A stretch of 64,000 nt of DNA from CAYUYV01 sp964474635 (GCA_964474635.1 CAYYTT010000001.1:1-64000), one strand, 5' to 3'. Counted from the first letter of the stretch, positions 1 through 8,765 are shown. Notes: generated from the letters alone by a model not told the origin. Numbers and translations are program-made.

Positions 1-479
1 GGCACCTGCGCACCGACGATGCCGTGCCCGCCGAAAAAGGCCTTCTCCCGGCTGAACATGTGCATGGAGCCGCCCTTGCCGCGCGAATAGCCGCCCGCCC
101 GGCCGGTCAGTTCCGCCATGACGCCCTTGGCATCCATGCCGCAGGCCAGCATATGGCCATGGTCGCGATACCCGGTGATCACCGCATCGCCGTCCTTCAA
201 GGCGGTTTGCAGGCCGACCACCACGGCTTCCTGGCCGATATAGAGGTGGCAGAAGCCGCCGATCAGGCCCATGCCGTACATCTGGCCGGCGCGCTCCTCA
301 AAGCGGCGGACCAAAAGCATGATGCGATAATAGCTCAGCAACTCGTCCCGGGACGTCGGTCGCGGACTGACGGGCGCGCTGCCCGTGCCGGCCGCCTGGT
401 CCGCGGCAACCGTGGCCCGCGCCCAGGGCGCCGGCGTCCAAACGGCGCCCGTCGCCGAAACGATGTGTGGATGGCCCAT
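1..479 (-). CDS. pdhA: Pyruvate dehydrogenase E1 component, alpha subunit (N-terminal part)
   Basis: The first 159 residues of the thiamine-diphosphate E1-alpha subunit, which decarboxylates pyruvate in the PDH complex; the gene continues past the left edge. After a 40-residue Ala/Pro/Thr-rich N-terminal extension the E1-alpha fold begins (SRDELLSYYRIM, then VRRFEERAGQMYGMG, IGQEAVVVG, GYRDHGHMLA). The GGSMHMF segment leads to GGHGIVGAQV at the edge, just before the TPP-binding GDG motif. The ATG at 479 has a GGAAGGG ribosome site. In alphaproteobacteria pdhA commonly lies just downstream of ftsB on the same strand, and ftsB is here at 1381-1713. Family assignment is certain; the long extension is normal for alphaproteobacterial PdhA. 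Confidence 0.93.
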   Translation of the reverse strand, partial: MGHPHIVSATGAVWTPAPWARATVAADQAAGTGSAPVSPRPTSRDELLSYYRIMLLVRRFEERAGQMYGMGLIGGFCHLYIGQEAVVVGLQTALKDGDAVITGYRDHGHMLACGMDAKGVMAELTGRAGGYSRGKGGSMHMFSREKAFFGGHGIVGAQV

Positions 480-894
480 GGATTTCCCTTCCCAGCAAGG
501 TGCGCAGACAGGGTCGGGACTGGTTGTTATCAGCCCGGTTGCGTCGCCCGAATGGTGTTCCAAACCCTGTCAGTATAGGCAATAGCCAGCTATCTGGCGA
601 TCCTTAACCCATGGTTACCATCGGGAGCAGAACCGGCGCATGGAGAGGCCTTTTGGGAAGAGCAAACGGACCCTGGAGGCAAAGCGTAAGGGACGATCGG
701 ACACACAGGATCGCAGCGCGAACCCTGGGGCGGACGGTTTGATGTCCACGCCTGGAACCAAACTTGGCCCTCGCCCGGGTGGGCCCAAAGGGAGAGCCGC
801 CTACATGGTGAAAGTGGTAAGCCTGGGGGCGAATGGGGGTCATCCCCCCTTCGGCCCAATCCTGATCACTCTTTCACTTCATGGAGAGTAGCCC
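480..894. other. Intergenic region between pdhA and the MAPEG gene
   Basis: 415 bases without a supportable gene. It lies between the divergent pdhA (-) and MAPEG (+) starts and must hold both promoters. Short open frames on both strands here have no ribosome sites and look like composition noise. No strong hairpin or operator was recognised. Confidence 0.5.
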
Positions 895-1284
895 GTGACC
901 ACGATCCTTCTGGCCAGTCTGGCCCTCTATCTCGTCCAGAGCTTTCTGCCGCCGGCCTTCCGCTATTACTTGCGCGCCGATCCCCGCCCCATGGACACGA
1001 TGGGCGCACGGGACAATCCCCCCGACACCAGCGTTCAGGGTGCCCGCTCGGAACGGGCCCTTTCAAATATGGCGGAAGCCTTGATCGTGTTCGTGCCGCT
1101 TGCTCTGCTGCACGTTATTGGGGGAGCAGTGCCGGACCTTGCCATGCTCGGCGCCCAGATTTTCCTGATTGCCCGCATTTTGTACGTGCCCGCCTATATT
1201 ACCGGCATTCCGGTGGCACGCTCGCTCATCTGGATCGCGGGCCATGCCGGCCTCGTGCTGATGGCGGTCCCGCTTTTCAACTGA
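895..1284 (+). CDS. MAPEG family membrane protein
   Basis: A 129-residue, four-helix membrane protein of the MAPEG superfamily (membrane-associated proteins in eicosanoid and glutathione metabolism). Hydrophobic helices lie at about 3-20, 60-79, 82-100 and 108-127. The family signature is visible as R51-x-E53-R54-A, N58 and E61, followed by the R94/Y97 segment. The GTG at 895 is chosen because GGAGAG sits six bases upstream. It stands alone on the + strand between pdhA and ftsB, which are both on the - strand. Bacterial MAPEG members may be glutathione-dependent, but no substrate can be inferred. Confidence 0.85.
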   Translation: MTTILLASLALYLVQSFLPPAFRYYLRADPRPMDTMGARDNPPDTSVQGARSERALSNMAEALIVFVPLALLHVIGGAVPDLAMLGAQIFLIARILYVPAYITGIPVARSLIWIAGHAGLVLMAVPLFN

Positions 1285-1296
1285 CGAAACCCTTCG

Positions 1297-1330
1297 TCTC
1301 TATAATTACGGAACATCGGCATTATAGAGA
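1297..1330. terminator. Inverted repeat between convergent genes
   Basis: A perfect 10-base inverted repeat (tctctataat at 1297-1306, attatagaga at 1321-1330) with a 14-base loop sits 13 bases after the MAPEG stop and 50 bases before the ftsB stop. The position suits a bidirectional transcription end. The stem is AT-rich and has no long T-run, so termination is an inference. Confidence 0.45.
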
Positions 1331-1380
1331 GCGCCATTGAACAAGGTGCTCTCTTGCCCTCTGGGTTGCATGGCCGTTTT

Positions 1381-1713
1381 TCAGTCTGTCGGTGATCCCA
1401 CGCTGGGGCGCAAAATCACCAGATCGTCCGGATGCGCATAGCCGAGCGTCGTCCGGGCGCTTTCCTCCAGAAGATCCGGATCGAGATGGCGTTGGTCGAG
1501 CAGGTCGACTTTCTGTTCAAACTGGTTCCGTTCGGCGCGCACGAGCGCCAGTTCCTCGGCTAGGGCGCCCTCACGCTCGCGCAGATCGATCAGCGCGAAC
1601 AGACCATGATTTCCCGCCACGCAGTGGTAGGAGAAATACAGGGTGAGGACGAAGCCAACCGCGGTGAAAACCCGGTTCAATCCGTGACCCGATGACATAC
1701 GCACAGCACTCAT
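1381..1713 (-). CDS. ftsB: Cell division protein FtsB / DivIC family
   Basis: A 110-residue bitopic membrane protein of the septum-formation-initiator family, which links FtsQ and FtsL in the divisome. One transmembrane helix at about 13-31 is followed by a coiled coil (about 42-72) and the conserved C-terminal block LLEESARTTLGYAHPDDLVI. The frame is open further upstream, but residues before the ATG at 1713 do not look like this family. No good Shine-Dalgarno precedes 1713 or the alternative ATG at 1698, so the start is uncertain. Synteny with pdhA, interrupted only by the opposite-strand MAPEG gene, supports the call. Confidence 0.85.
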   Translation of the reverse strand: MSAVRMSSGHGLNRVFTAVGFVLTLYFSYHCVAGNHGLFALIDLREREGALAEELALVRAERNQFEQKVDLLDQRHLDPDLLEESARTTLGYAHPDDLVILRPSVGSPTD

Positions 1714-1901
1714 GGGCAGGAGGGAATCACGCAAGCACGCCTGCGTCAAGTCCAATATGTGCTGGGCGCGGATTGTCCAGATCTGGATCATCCGAAGGGT
1801 GCCGAACACGCCCCGAATGACTCGATTTGGCACAGAACGCCCACACTCCGCCGAGTTTGCGGTGCCGTGGCGCGTCCCCGGGTCCATACCGTGGCGGCGT
1901 C

Positions 1902-3137
1902 TCACAGGGCGCCTCCCTGACCGACAAAGGGTTTGGCGAGGCGCACCCAGATGGGCATGTGGTCGCTGACATCATGCTCGAAGCGTTCGAGCAGCGCGCG
2001 GCGGGCCTCCTCGTCGAGGGTGTCGAGATTGGCGCCTATCCCATGCAGCGCTTCGGCGAACAGGCGCACGAAATCGAACATGCCGTAGTCGTACGATCCG
2101 TCGACGGAGCCTGCGATGTCGTTGTCATCGACGACGGGCAGCCGCGGATCATGCATAAAGAGCCCGATCTGATCATAGGTCTGATCCTGGCGGGCATTGG
2201 TGCGGATGACGCCGCGGGTCGGATGGGGCGTGATGAAGGGGAAATTGACATGCGCCGCATCCCGGTGGCGCAGTTCGGTCTCGTTGATGCGTTTGATGTC
2301 CTCGGTAATCGCTTCCCGGCGCGCCTCGTCGTCCTCAAAATCCAGATTGAGATCGCCGAGCAGGACAATGTCTTCGTGGAAACCGCGATGGGTCTCCTTG
2401 GCGCGCAAAATCAGCCAGCGCAGCAGGGCCTGGAATTCGCGTTCCCGGTCGTCCTTCTGGCGGTGCTTGTCGCCGTAGAGCAAATGGGCATTCACCGTGA
2501 CGAAGCGGTAGGGCAGCGCATCGCCAAAGCCCGGCACCTCAAAGCCCGCCAAATGGGGCGAGCGGATGAAGGTCAAAAAGAAGGGCAGGATCAGGGGCGG
2601 TTTAGAGGGCCGGGAGCGTCTGAGCCCCTGTTCATAGTCGGCGATCTTCAGGGCATGCTGAGCCATCTCCTGGTCATAGGCGACCAGGGAGGCGATGAGG
2701 TCCTTGCGATTGTCCCAGATCTGATCGAAGACAAAACTGCGCTCAAAAGCGATGTCCGAGGCAATCTGTGTGCGGCGCACATGGGGTTCGCGATAGAGAA
2801 ACGCCAGGCGCTCACGCGGACTGCCGAAGCCCGGCACGCCCCCGGCGGCGTCCGAGACCACCAGGTGGTAATCGGGGCCCAAAAGACCGTGGAGATATTG
2901 CAGACCGGCCAGATTGTCCTGCACCTCCTGGATGGCCAGGAGGTCGCACCGATCCGCAAAGCGCCGCAGGAAATTCCACGAACCCTTTGACTTGTTCTCG
3001 ACCGTGCCCAGCTTACGAATGTTAAAGGAGGCCAGCACCACGGAGTCGGGCCGCCGCTCGGGCAGACCGTAGCGTGCCTCGTCCGCGTCGAGTGTCTCCA
3101 TCACCCGGCGCCAAGCCTCGGGAGAAAATTCCGCCAT
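1902..3137 (-). CDS. Endonuclease/exonuclease/phosphatase-fold protein
   Basis: A 411-residue protein of the EEP (DNase I-like) superfamily, Mg2+-dependent phosphodiesterases or nucleases. The family motifs occur in order: SFNIRKLG (residues 37-44), the metal-binding IQEV (Glu71), VTVNAHLLYG, LLGDLNLDF, and the terminal SDHMPIWV with the catalytic D392-H393 pair. No signal peptide is evident, so it is probably cytoplasmic. The ATG at 3137 begins the family-like region; the open frame extends to 3293 but that part is low-quality sequence. It is monocistronic. The substrate could be DNA, RNA, a lipid head group or a phosphoester. Confidence 0.85.
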   Translation of the reverse strand: MAEFSPEAWRRVMETLDADEARYGLPERRPDSVVLASFNIRKLGTVENKSKGSWNFLRRFADRCDLLAIQEVQDNLAGLQYLHGLLGPDYHLVVSDAAGGVPGFGSPRERLAFLYREPHVRRTQIASDIAFERSFVFDQIWDNRKDLIASLVAYDQEMAQHALKIADYEQGLRRSRPSKPPLILPFFLTFIRSPHLAGFEVPGFGDALPYRFVTVNAHLLYGDKHRQKDDREREFQALLRWLILRAKETHRGFHEDIVLLGDLNLDFEDDEARREAITEDIKRINETELRHRDAAHVNFPFITPHPTRGVIRTNARQDQTYDQIGLFMHDPRLPVVDDNDIAGSVDGSYDYGMFDFVRLFAEALHGIGANLDTLDEEARRALLERFEHDVSDHMPIWVRLAKPFVGQGGAL

Positions 3138-3332
3138 TGTCCGGACCCTGATACGCAAGGGGCTCGGATCCGCCACCAATCGGATCTGAGCCAACCGGAC
3201 CCCCTTACGCGAAGGACCGTGCCCGGATTCGGGTGTGCGGTGCGAAATTATCCCGCAGGGTTTGAGATCCGAAGGCCGTTTACCCTCGGCCAAACCAACC
3301 GTGTTCCGATCAAATCATGTCAGGAGGTGGCC

Positions 3333-3761
3333 ATGGGCCAGACCGAAACCTCTCACCCGACGGCCACACCACCGCAGACCATCCGCGTCATCTACAACGG
3401 CGAATGCCCCATCTGCGCGCGGGAAATCGCTGTCTATCAAAGGATTGCGGCGCGCGACCGCCTGCCCATCGCCTGGTCCGACCTGACCAAGGAGCCCGAA
3501 ACGCTCGCCGCCTTCACGCTGACGCGGGATCAGGCCGCGCGCCGGCTCTATGTGGTGGACACAGATGGCAAGCTGCTGGCCGGTGTGGACGCCTTTGTGC
3601 GCCTGTGGCGGGCCTTGCCAGGCTTTGGCTGGCTCGCGGGCCTCACGGCCTTTCCGGTCATCCGGCCCTTTGCCTATGCGGTCTATGAGGGCGTTCTGGG
3701 CCCGTTTTTGTTCTGGCTGCACAAGCGGCGGGAGAAAAAGGCAACCGGCCCCCAGACCTGA
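3333..3761 (+). CDS. DCC1-like thiol-disulfide oxidoreductase family (DUF393)
   Basis: A 142-residue protein of the DUF393/DCC family, a thioredoxin-like fold named for its conserved Asp-Cys-Cys. The signature YNGECPICARE places the redox pair at Cys25 and Cys28, in the usual position just after the first beta strand. A C-terminal hydrophobic stretch (FAYAVYEGVLGPFLFWL) followed by a basic tail (HKRREKK) suggests membrane association. The ATG at 3333 follows an excellent CAGGAGG ribosome site. A 14-base direct repeat (gacctgacgcgatc at 3755-3768 and 3774-3787) overlaps its 3' end. The redox partner is unknown. Confidence 0.85.
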   Translation: MGQTETSHPTATPPQTIRVIYNGECPICAREIAVYQRIAARDRLPIAWSDLTKEPETLAAFTLTRDQAARRLYVVDTDGKLLAGVDAFVRLWRALPGFGWLAGLTAFPVIRPFAYAVYEGVLGPFLFWLHKRREKKATGPQT

Positions 3762-3882
3762 CGCGATCCGCATGACCTGACGCGATCTCTCCGAAAGGAC
3801 TCGCCACCCCTTCCGCGAGGCCTTAGAGACAAGCGGCCCTTGTGACCGCAGCGCTCGGCGCCAGTTTTGGGAGGGGGACATC

Positions 3883-5013
3883 ATGACGACAGGTCTTGGA
3901 CGTGACGGCCCGCCGCGCAGCACGGCCCGCGCAGCGTTGTGTCTGGCACTCGGCCTTGTGTTTGGGGCTATGGCTGGTGTGGCCGAGGCCGGTCAGGAAC
4001 GCTGCCGCCCGGATTTTCCGCTCAAGGATGGCTGGCTCGGCGGTGACGGCGTTTACTCCGTACCACTCTCGGACGATCAAAGCCTCTGGCTGTTCGGCGA
4101 CAGTTTTGTCGGGGCGCCGGAGGCCTCGCGCCGGCGCGACACGACCCTGGTCTCAAATTCCGTGGCCCTGTCCCGCTGCGAAAACGGGCGCTGGTCGATT
4201 ACCTACCATTGGCGCAAGACGGCGACGGGCCATGCCCCCCTGTTCATGCCGGCCGGCGAGACCGCTGACCACGGGGCGGTGCGCTACTGGCCGCTGGACG
4301 GCATTTTGCGGGACGGGATCCTGAGCCTTTTCATGATGCGTGTGGAAACGGTGGAGGCCAGCAATCCCTTCGGCTTCAAGATCACCGGCACCGATCTTTT
4401 GCGCATCGGCAATCCCACCGCGCCGCCGGAGGCCTGGCATGCGCGCGCCCATGCCCTGGCCCGGGACGGCGCGCTCATGGGATCGGGCGTGCTCAAGGAA
4501 GATGCCCACCTGCTCCTCGCGACCCCGCTTGAGATGCAGGGCCATCCCATGATCCTCACCCGCCTGCCCCTGGACGGCCTTGATGATCCGGCGCAAGGGA
4601 TCGAAACGCTGCTTCAGAGCGGCGTATGGATCCAAGGCCTGGCGGTGGAACGGGCCGGCCATGTCATCGCCAGCGCCTCAAGCGAGCTGAGCATCGATGC
4701 GCATCCGAACGGCTCCCAGTGGATCGCCGTGCATATGGATCCGGCCCCCTTTTCAAGCCGCATCGTGGCACGCACCGCGCCCACCCCAGCCGGCCCCTGG
4801 AGCCCCATGCGCCGCCTCCTCGCCATTCCGGAGGCCCATGGGCCGGGCGCGGACGGTGTGGTCTGCTACGCGGGAAAAGCTCACCACCAAATCCACCGCC
4901 CGGGCAGCGACCAAATGCTTGTCACATACGCATGCAACGCCGGCACTTTCGACCGGCTGCTGGACGATCTGACCCTCTATAGGCCCCGGGTGGTCGAGTT
5001 GCCGCTTCCATGA
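3883..5013 (+). CDS. Exported protein, DUF4185/beta-propeller-like, function unknown
   Basis: A 376-residue protein with a Sec-type signal peptide (hydrophobic residues 17-34, cleavage near VAEA-G at 36). The mature part has repeated short blocks typical of five-bladed propellers: GGDGVYSVPLSDDQSLWLFGDSF near the start, WPLDGIL, GSGVLKEDAHLLLATP and a closing CYAGKAHHQIH / LVTYACNAG. The W-x-FGDS block is reminiscent of DUF4185/DUF5005 proteins, some of which are glycosidase-like. The Cys pair near the C-terminus could form a disulfide. The ATG follows GGGAGGGGGACATC. The precise family is a memory-based resemblance, so function should be left open. Confidence 0.55.
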   Translation: MTTGLGRDGPPRSTARAALCLALGLVFGAMAGVAEAGQERCRPDFPLKDGWLGGDGVYSVPLSDDQSLWLFGDSFVGAPEASRRRDTTLVSNSVALSRCENGRWSITYHWRKTATGHAPLFMPAGETADHGAVRYWPLDGILRDGILSLFMMRVETVEASNPFGFKITGTDLLRIGNPTAPPEAWHARAHALARDGALMGSGVLKEDAHLLLATPLEMQGHPMILTRLPLDGLDDPAQGIETLLQSGVWIQGLAVERAGHVIASASSELSIDAHPNGSQWIAVHMDPAPFSSRIVARTAPTPAGPWSPMRRLLAIPEAHGPGADGVVCYAGKAHHQIHRPGSDQMLVTYACNAGTFDRLLDDLTLYRPRVVELPLP

Positions 5014-5032
5014 TTTCTCATCTCCGAGCCCC

Positions 5033-6064
5033 TCACTCGAACTCGGGGAACTCGTTGCCTGAGGCTGGTTTGGGCAGATATTGCCATTGGCGGTTTTCGA
5101 GTGAGATTTGCTCATTCACCTTGACCATGAACTCCTGGACCTCGGCGCGGGCGCCCTCGCCCGCTTCGTCGATCCGGTCGCGCAGATCGTAAATCGACTG
5201 GGCAAGATCCTTCAGGTTCTGGGCCGTCACCCGGTAACGCAGGGCGTTGCGCCGGTCGCCATTGATCAGTTTCAACATGTCCTGACCCTGATAGATCACC
5301 GGCAGCGCAAGGCCCGCGAGGGCCAGGAGCGCCGATGCGGTGGCCTCGGACACCGGGCCGCTGCCGGGCCCCAGATTGAGCCGCTCGGCCATGGCCACCA
5401 GGCCCGTCATCAGCACCAAAATGAACCCCAGATGATTGTAGCGCACGGACGCCGCGCGGTGCTGGCGCGCCCGGCCCGTATAGTAATTGATCTGCACATC
5501 GAGCTGATAGCGCCGGAAATATTCAAATTGCAGCGCCAGGAGACAGGGATGGGGCGCACCGTGCGCGGCGGGCGGGCGCGAACAGATGACCCGAAAGAGA
5601 TTGCTGCGCTCGGTCTCGGCCGCCGCCCGCTCCAGCATCCAGTCTTCGTAGGCGGAACTTTCCTTCAAGGAGAAGGTGTAGACCGTCACGGCCAAAACGG
5701 CGGCGGCCTGGACCGACAGGATGACCCAACTCCAGGCCTTGGCGACGCCGAGCCCCGGGATCGCCTGGACAAAAAGATAAAGCCCGCCGCACAGCACGGC
5801 GACGGCCGTCGCGGCGATCAGTGTACGGGCCATGCCCTTGAATTTGGCCTGGTGGCGCCCGGCCGCGCCATCATGGCGGGTGAAGGCGTCCATGATGGCC
5901 TGCACCCGGGGCGAGCGTAGGAGATCGGCCAGGGCCCGGCCCTCCTTCGGCAGGGCGTCCGCATGGTCCTTGGGCCGCAATTGCCAATCCGTTGCGTCGT
6001 CGTCCTCGCCGATTGCCGCCATGGCCTGGGCGACCATGGACCGTGTGCCCGCGTGTTCCACCAT
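5033..6064 (-). CDS. Four-helix membrane protein, SLATT/DUF4231-like
   Basis: A 343-residue protein with two pairs of transmembrane helices (about 80-100 and 111-131; 210-226 and 242-260), each pair followed by an acidic/basic cytoplasmic helix. The first post-helix segment (YEDWMLERAAAETER, W142, R146) and the C-terminal helix ending in E323..W327 resemble SLATT-type domains. These two-TM modules are found with SMODS nucleotidyltransferases or SLOG sensors in putative pore-forming defence systems. Here no SMODS, SLOG or TIR gene is adjacent: neighbours are the exported propeller-like gene (convergent, 19 bases away) and an MDR oxidoreductase (divergent). GGGAGGG precedes the ATG. The family assignment is tentative and the effector role unproven. 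Confidence 0.45.
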   Translation of the reverse strand: MVEHAGTRSMVAQAMAAIGEDDDATDWQLRPKDHADALPKEGRALADLLRSPRVQAIMDAFTRHDGAAGRHQAKFKGMARTLIAATAVAVLCGGLYLFVQAIPGLGVAKAWSWVILSVQAAAVLAVTVYTFSLKESSAYEDWMLERAAAETERSNLFRVICSRPPAAHGAPHPCLLALQFEYFRRYQLDVQINYYTGRARQHRAASVRYNHLGFILVLMTGLVAMAERLNLGPGSGPVSEATASALLALAGLALPVIYQGQDMLKLINGDRRNALRYRVTAQNLKDLAQSIYDLRDRIDEAGEGARAEVQEFMVKVNEQISLENRQWQYLPKPASGNEFPEFE

Positions 6065-6180
6065 GCCTGCCGCCCTCCCGTTTTGCCGCTCGATGCCCGA
6101 TTTGCATGGCCCCGGACCCGACCCTAGACTGAAGTGAAAGCCGGCGCAGCGAACCGGCGCAAGCCGTCAGGGAGGACACC

Positions 6181-7260
6181 ATGGCTGACGCGGTCAATCA
6201 CCCCAATGCCGTCAACCGGCCGAACGATGTGAACCGGCAATGGACCTTACGCGAACGACCGCTGGGTAAGGTCTCATCGGATCATTTTACCTGGACGTCC
6301 CAGCCCATTCCCGTCGTTGGCGCGGGGCAGTTTCTCGTTCGGATTCTCTATCTCAGTTTCGATCCCACCCAGCGCGGCTGGCTCAATGATGTGCCCTCCT
6401 ATCTGCCCCCCGTCGCCATTGGCGCGGTGATGCGCGCGGGCGCAGTGGGCCAGGTGGTCGAGAGCGCCCATGACGACTTTCCGGTCGGCACCCTGGTCCA
6501 GGGCAGTTTCGGCTGGCAGGACTATTATTTGAGCGATGGGACGACCGAACTCGGACCGGTCTCCATACTCCCGCCGGGCGTTGCCCCGACCGCCGCCTTG
6601 AGCATCTACGGCGTGACCGGCCTCACGGCCTATTTCGGGATGCTGGATGTGGGCGTGCCGGAGCACGGCGATGTGGTTCTGGTCTCGGGCGCGGCCGGCG
6701 CGACCGGATCCGTGGCCGGACAGATTGCGCGCATTGCCGGCGCCTCGAAGGTCATCGGCATTGCCGGCGGGGCGGAAAAATGCGCCTGGGTCAGGGATGT
6801 GGCGGGCTTTGACGCCTGCATCGACTACAAGAACGAGAATGTCGTCGCGCGCCTGGGCGAAGAGGCGCCAAAGGGCCTCAATATCTATTTTGACAATGTG
6901 GGCGGGCCGATCCTGGAGCAGGCCTTGATGTTCCTGGCGCTGAAGGCCCGCGTCGTCCTGTGCGGCGGCATTTCCTCCGGCTACACCATGGAAGGCCTGC
7001 CACCGGGGCCGAGCACCTACATGAACCTGGTGATCCAGCGGGCCCGCATGGAAGGCTTTATCGTGCTCGACTATCAGCCCCGCTTTTCGGAGGCGGTGGT
7101 GCAACTGAGCACCTGGGTCGCCCAGGGCAAACTGCGCTATGCCGAGGACATTGTGGATGGTCTGGAACACGCCCCGGAAACCCTCAATCGGCTGTTCGAG
7201 GGGCGCAATTTCGGCAAACAACTGTTGAAGGTGGGCGACGCCCCCTTTGCCGCCGGGTAA
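6181..7260 (+). CDS. NADP-dependent medium-chain oxidoreductase (CurA/leukotriene-B4 reductase type)
   Basis: A 359-residue zinc-independent MDR-family enoyl/alkenal reductase acting on alpha,beta-unsaturated ketones or aldehydes with NADPH. Visible family marks are LSFDPTQRGWL in the catalytic domain, SIYGVTGLTAYFG, the nucleotide-binding SGAAGATGSVAGQ (169-181) and YFDNVGG. No zinc-ligand cysteines are present. A 20-residue Asn/Pro-rich N-terminal lead precedes the family start at RQWTLRERP. The ATG is preceded by AGGGAGGACACC. An SDR gene follows 74 bases downstream on the same strand, so both may be co-transcribed. The exact substrate is not inferable. Confidence 0.88.
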   Translation: MADAVNHPNAVNRPNDVNRQWTLRERPLGKVSSDHFTWTSQPIPVVGAGQFLVRILYLSFDPTQRGWLNDVPSYLPPVAIGAVMRAGAVGQVVESAHDDFPVGTLVQGSFGWQDYYLSDGTTELGPVSILPPGVAPTAALSIYGVTGLTAYFGMLDVGVPEHGDVVLVSGAAGATGSVAGQIARIAGASKVIGIAGGAEKCAWVRDVAGFDACIDYKNENVVARLGEEAPKGLNIYFDNVGGPILEQALMFLALKARVVLCGGISSGYTMEGLPPGPSTYMNLVIQRARMEGFIVLDYQPRFSEAVVQLSTWVAQGKLRYAEDIVDGLEHAPETLNRLFEGRNFGKQLLKVGDAPFAAG

Positions 7261-7334
7261 AGACACGCCAGCCGGCGGCGGGCAAGCCTTCACCCGCCAT
7301 TCGCCAGATAGACCTTAGCCCAGGGAGCCCTGCC

Positions 7335-8060
7335 ATGTCGTCCGTAGCCGTTGTATTGGGTGTCGGAGCCTCTCGCGGCCTCGGCGCCGCACTTGCCCGC
7401 CGGTTCGCCAAGGGCGGCCACCATGTGGTCGTCTCCGGACGCACGCAGCAGAAACTCGACCTTGTCGTCGACGAGATCCGGGACGCGGCCGGCTCGGCGG
7501 AGGCATGCGTTGCCGACGTCACCCAGGCGGACATGGTGGAGGGCCTGTTTGCCCGGGCTGACCAGGCCGGCCCCTTGGGCGCGGTGCTCTACAACGCCGG
7601 CAATAACGCCATCATCCCGTTTGCCTCCCTTGACGCGGAGACCTTCGAGAAGTTCTGGCGGATTTGCTGCCTGGGGGCCTTTCACACGGCCAAGGCCGCC
7701 CTGCCGCGCATGGAAGCCCACGGGGCGGGCACACTGATTTTCACAGGCGCGTCCGGATCCTTGCGCGGGCGGCCAAACTTTACCCATTTCGCCTCCGCAA
7801 AGGGCGCGCTGCGAAATATGGCCCAGGCCATCGCAAAGGAATACGGGCCAAAGGGCATCCATGTGGGCCACATCATCGTGGACGGGGTGATTGACGGCGA
7901 CATGGTGCGCGCCCGCTTTGGTGAGTATCTTGAGTCCAAGGGCGCCGACGGGGCCCTCAATCCAGACGATATCGCGGATGCCTACTGGCATTTGCACAGC
8001 CAGCACCGCAGTGCCTGGACCTTTGAACTCGATGTCCGTCCGTTTAAGGAAGAATGGTAA
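7335..8060 (+). CDS. Short-chain dehydrogenase with Phe in place of the catalytic Tyr
   Basis: A 241-residue Rossmann-fold SDR. The cofactor loop GVGASRGLG (9-17) and the NAG motif (NAGN at 87-90) are intact, and the serine step sits at TGAS. The usual YxxxK reads F152-A-S-A-K156, so the catalytic tyrosine is replaced by phenylalanine. I recall a subgroup of SDRs with this atypical site and the same downstream block (KEYGPKGIHVGHIIVDGVID), so the change is probably subfamily-typical, not a mutation. It may bind cofactor without classical proton relay. It follows the MDR gene and may share its transcript. Confidence 0.85.
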   Translation: MSSVAVVLGVGASRGLGAALARRFAKGGHHVVVSGRTQQKLDLVVDEIRDAAGSAEACVADVTQADMVEGLFARADQAGPLGAVLYNAGNNAIIPFASLDAETFEKFWRICCLGAFHTAKAALPRMEAHGAGTLIFTGASGSLRGRPNFTHFASAKGALRNMAQAIAKEYGPKGIHVGHIIVDGVIDGDMVRARFGEYLESKGADGALNPDDIADAYWHLHSQHRSAWTFELDVRPFKEEW

Positions 8061-8219
8061 CCCGGCCCAGTGCCGACCTGGCCCCATTGTCATCCCGGCC
8101 GGCGTGAAGCGACCCACAATGGCGGCCGCCGCGCTTGTGGCACGGGGTGGCTTCGGGTGCTCTCGCCATGACCGATGAGCGGGGCTTTTAAAACGCTGGG
8201 TGGTGTCAATGCTTGAGGA

Positions 8220-8765
8220 TCAGGGGGTCTTGTCGGCCTTGGACTCTTCCCGGTCTTTGCGTTTTTGGTCAAGGATATCGAGCACCTGCTCAATGGAACT
8301 GCGAAACTGCGTGTTGCGGTAGTAGCAAGAGAAAACATAGAGGATCCAGCACACGGCGATCAGGCAGTATCCGAACTGTAAGACGAGCGCCGTGTTCTCC
8401 TCGATGACGGGGCCTGAGGGACCGCCGATTAGGGCCGCACCCGGATCATCCGTCGGCACGACCGAGAGGCGGTCGACGGTTAGGCTCATGACCAGAACAC
8501 CCAGGAAAAGGGTGATGGTGATCAGGAGGAAGCGCACGCCCTCCCGATTGATCCGCGCCAGATCGTGGTAATAGGCGCGCACCAGGATCTGCCAGTCCCG
8601 GTCCCGCTCGATATCGGCCACGCTCATGGGATGGTCGTCATGCGTCCAGATGCGCGCGGCACTGATTTTTGCGCGCAAAGCGCCGGTCATCTCGATGGAG
8701 CGCATCACCATCCAGAAACAGGGTGCGCAGATTGCGCCGACGACCCAGGGAAAGACCGCGATCAT
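8220..8765 (-). CDS. Small membrane protein coupled to a sodium/solute symporter
   Basis: A 181-residue protein with a hydrophobic N-terminus (about 2-22), further helices at about 79-97 and 125-146, and a charged C-terminal tail (QKRKDREESKADK). No family was recognised. Its ATG overlaps the stop of the upstream symporter gene (ATGA, 8762-8765), so the two are almost certainly translated together, and it may be an accessory subunit or stability partner of that transporter. The longer open frame reaching 9146 lies inside the symporter gene and is not used. Confidence 0.65.
   Translation of the reverse strand: MIAVFPWVVGAICAPCFWMVMRSIEMTGALRAKISAARIWTHDDHPMSVADIERDRDWQILVRAYYHDLARINREGVRFLLITITLFLGVLVMSLTVDRLSVVPTDDPGAALIGGPSGPVIEENTALVLQFGYCLIAVCWILYVFSCYYRNTQFRSSIEQVLDILDQKRKDREESKADKTP

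Noticed and set aside
3755..3787. 14-bp direct repeat gacctgacgcgatc across the DCC-gene stop
   Set aside because: Two copies 19 bases apart without terminal repeats or an insert; probably a small local duplication, noted in the gene entry only.
8061..8219. Fragment cattgtcatcccggccggcgtg, similar to dispersed GTCATCCCGGCC repeats of some alphaproteobacteria
   Set aside because: Only a short unpaired half is present with no matching arm nearby, so it cannot be called as a repeat from this window.
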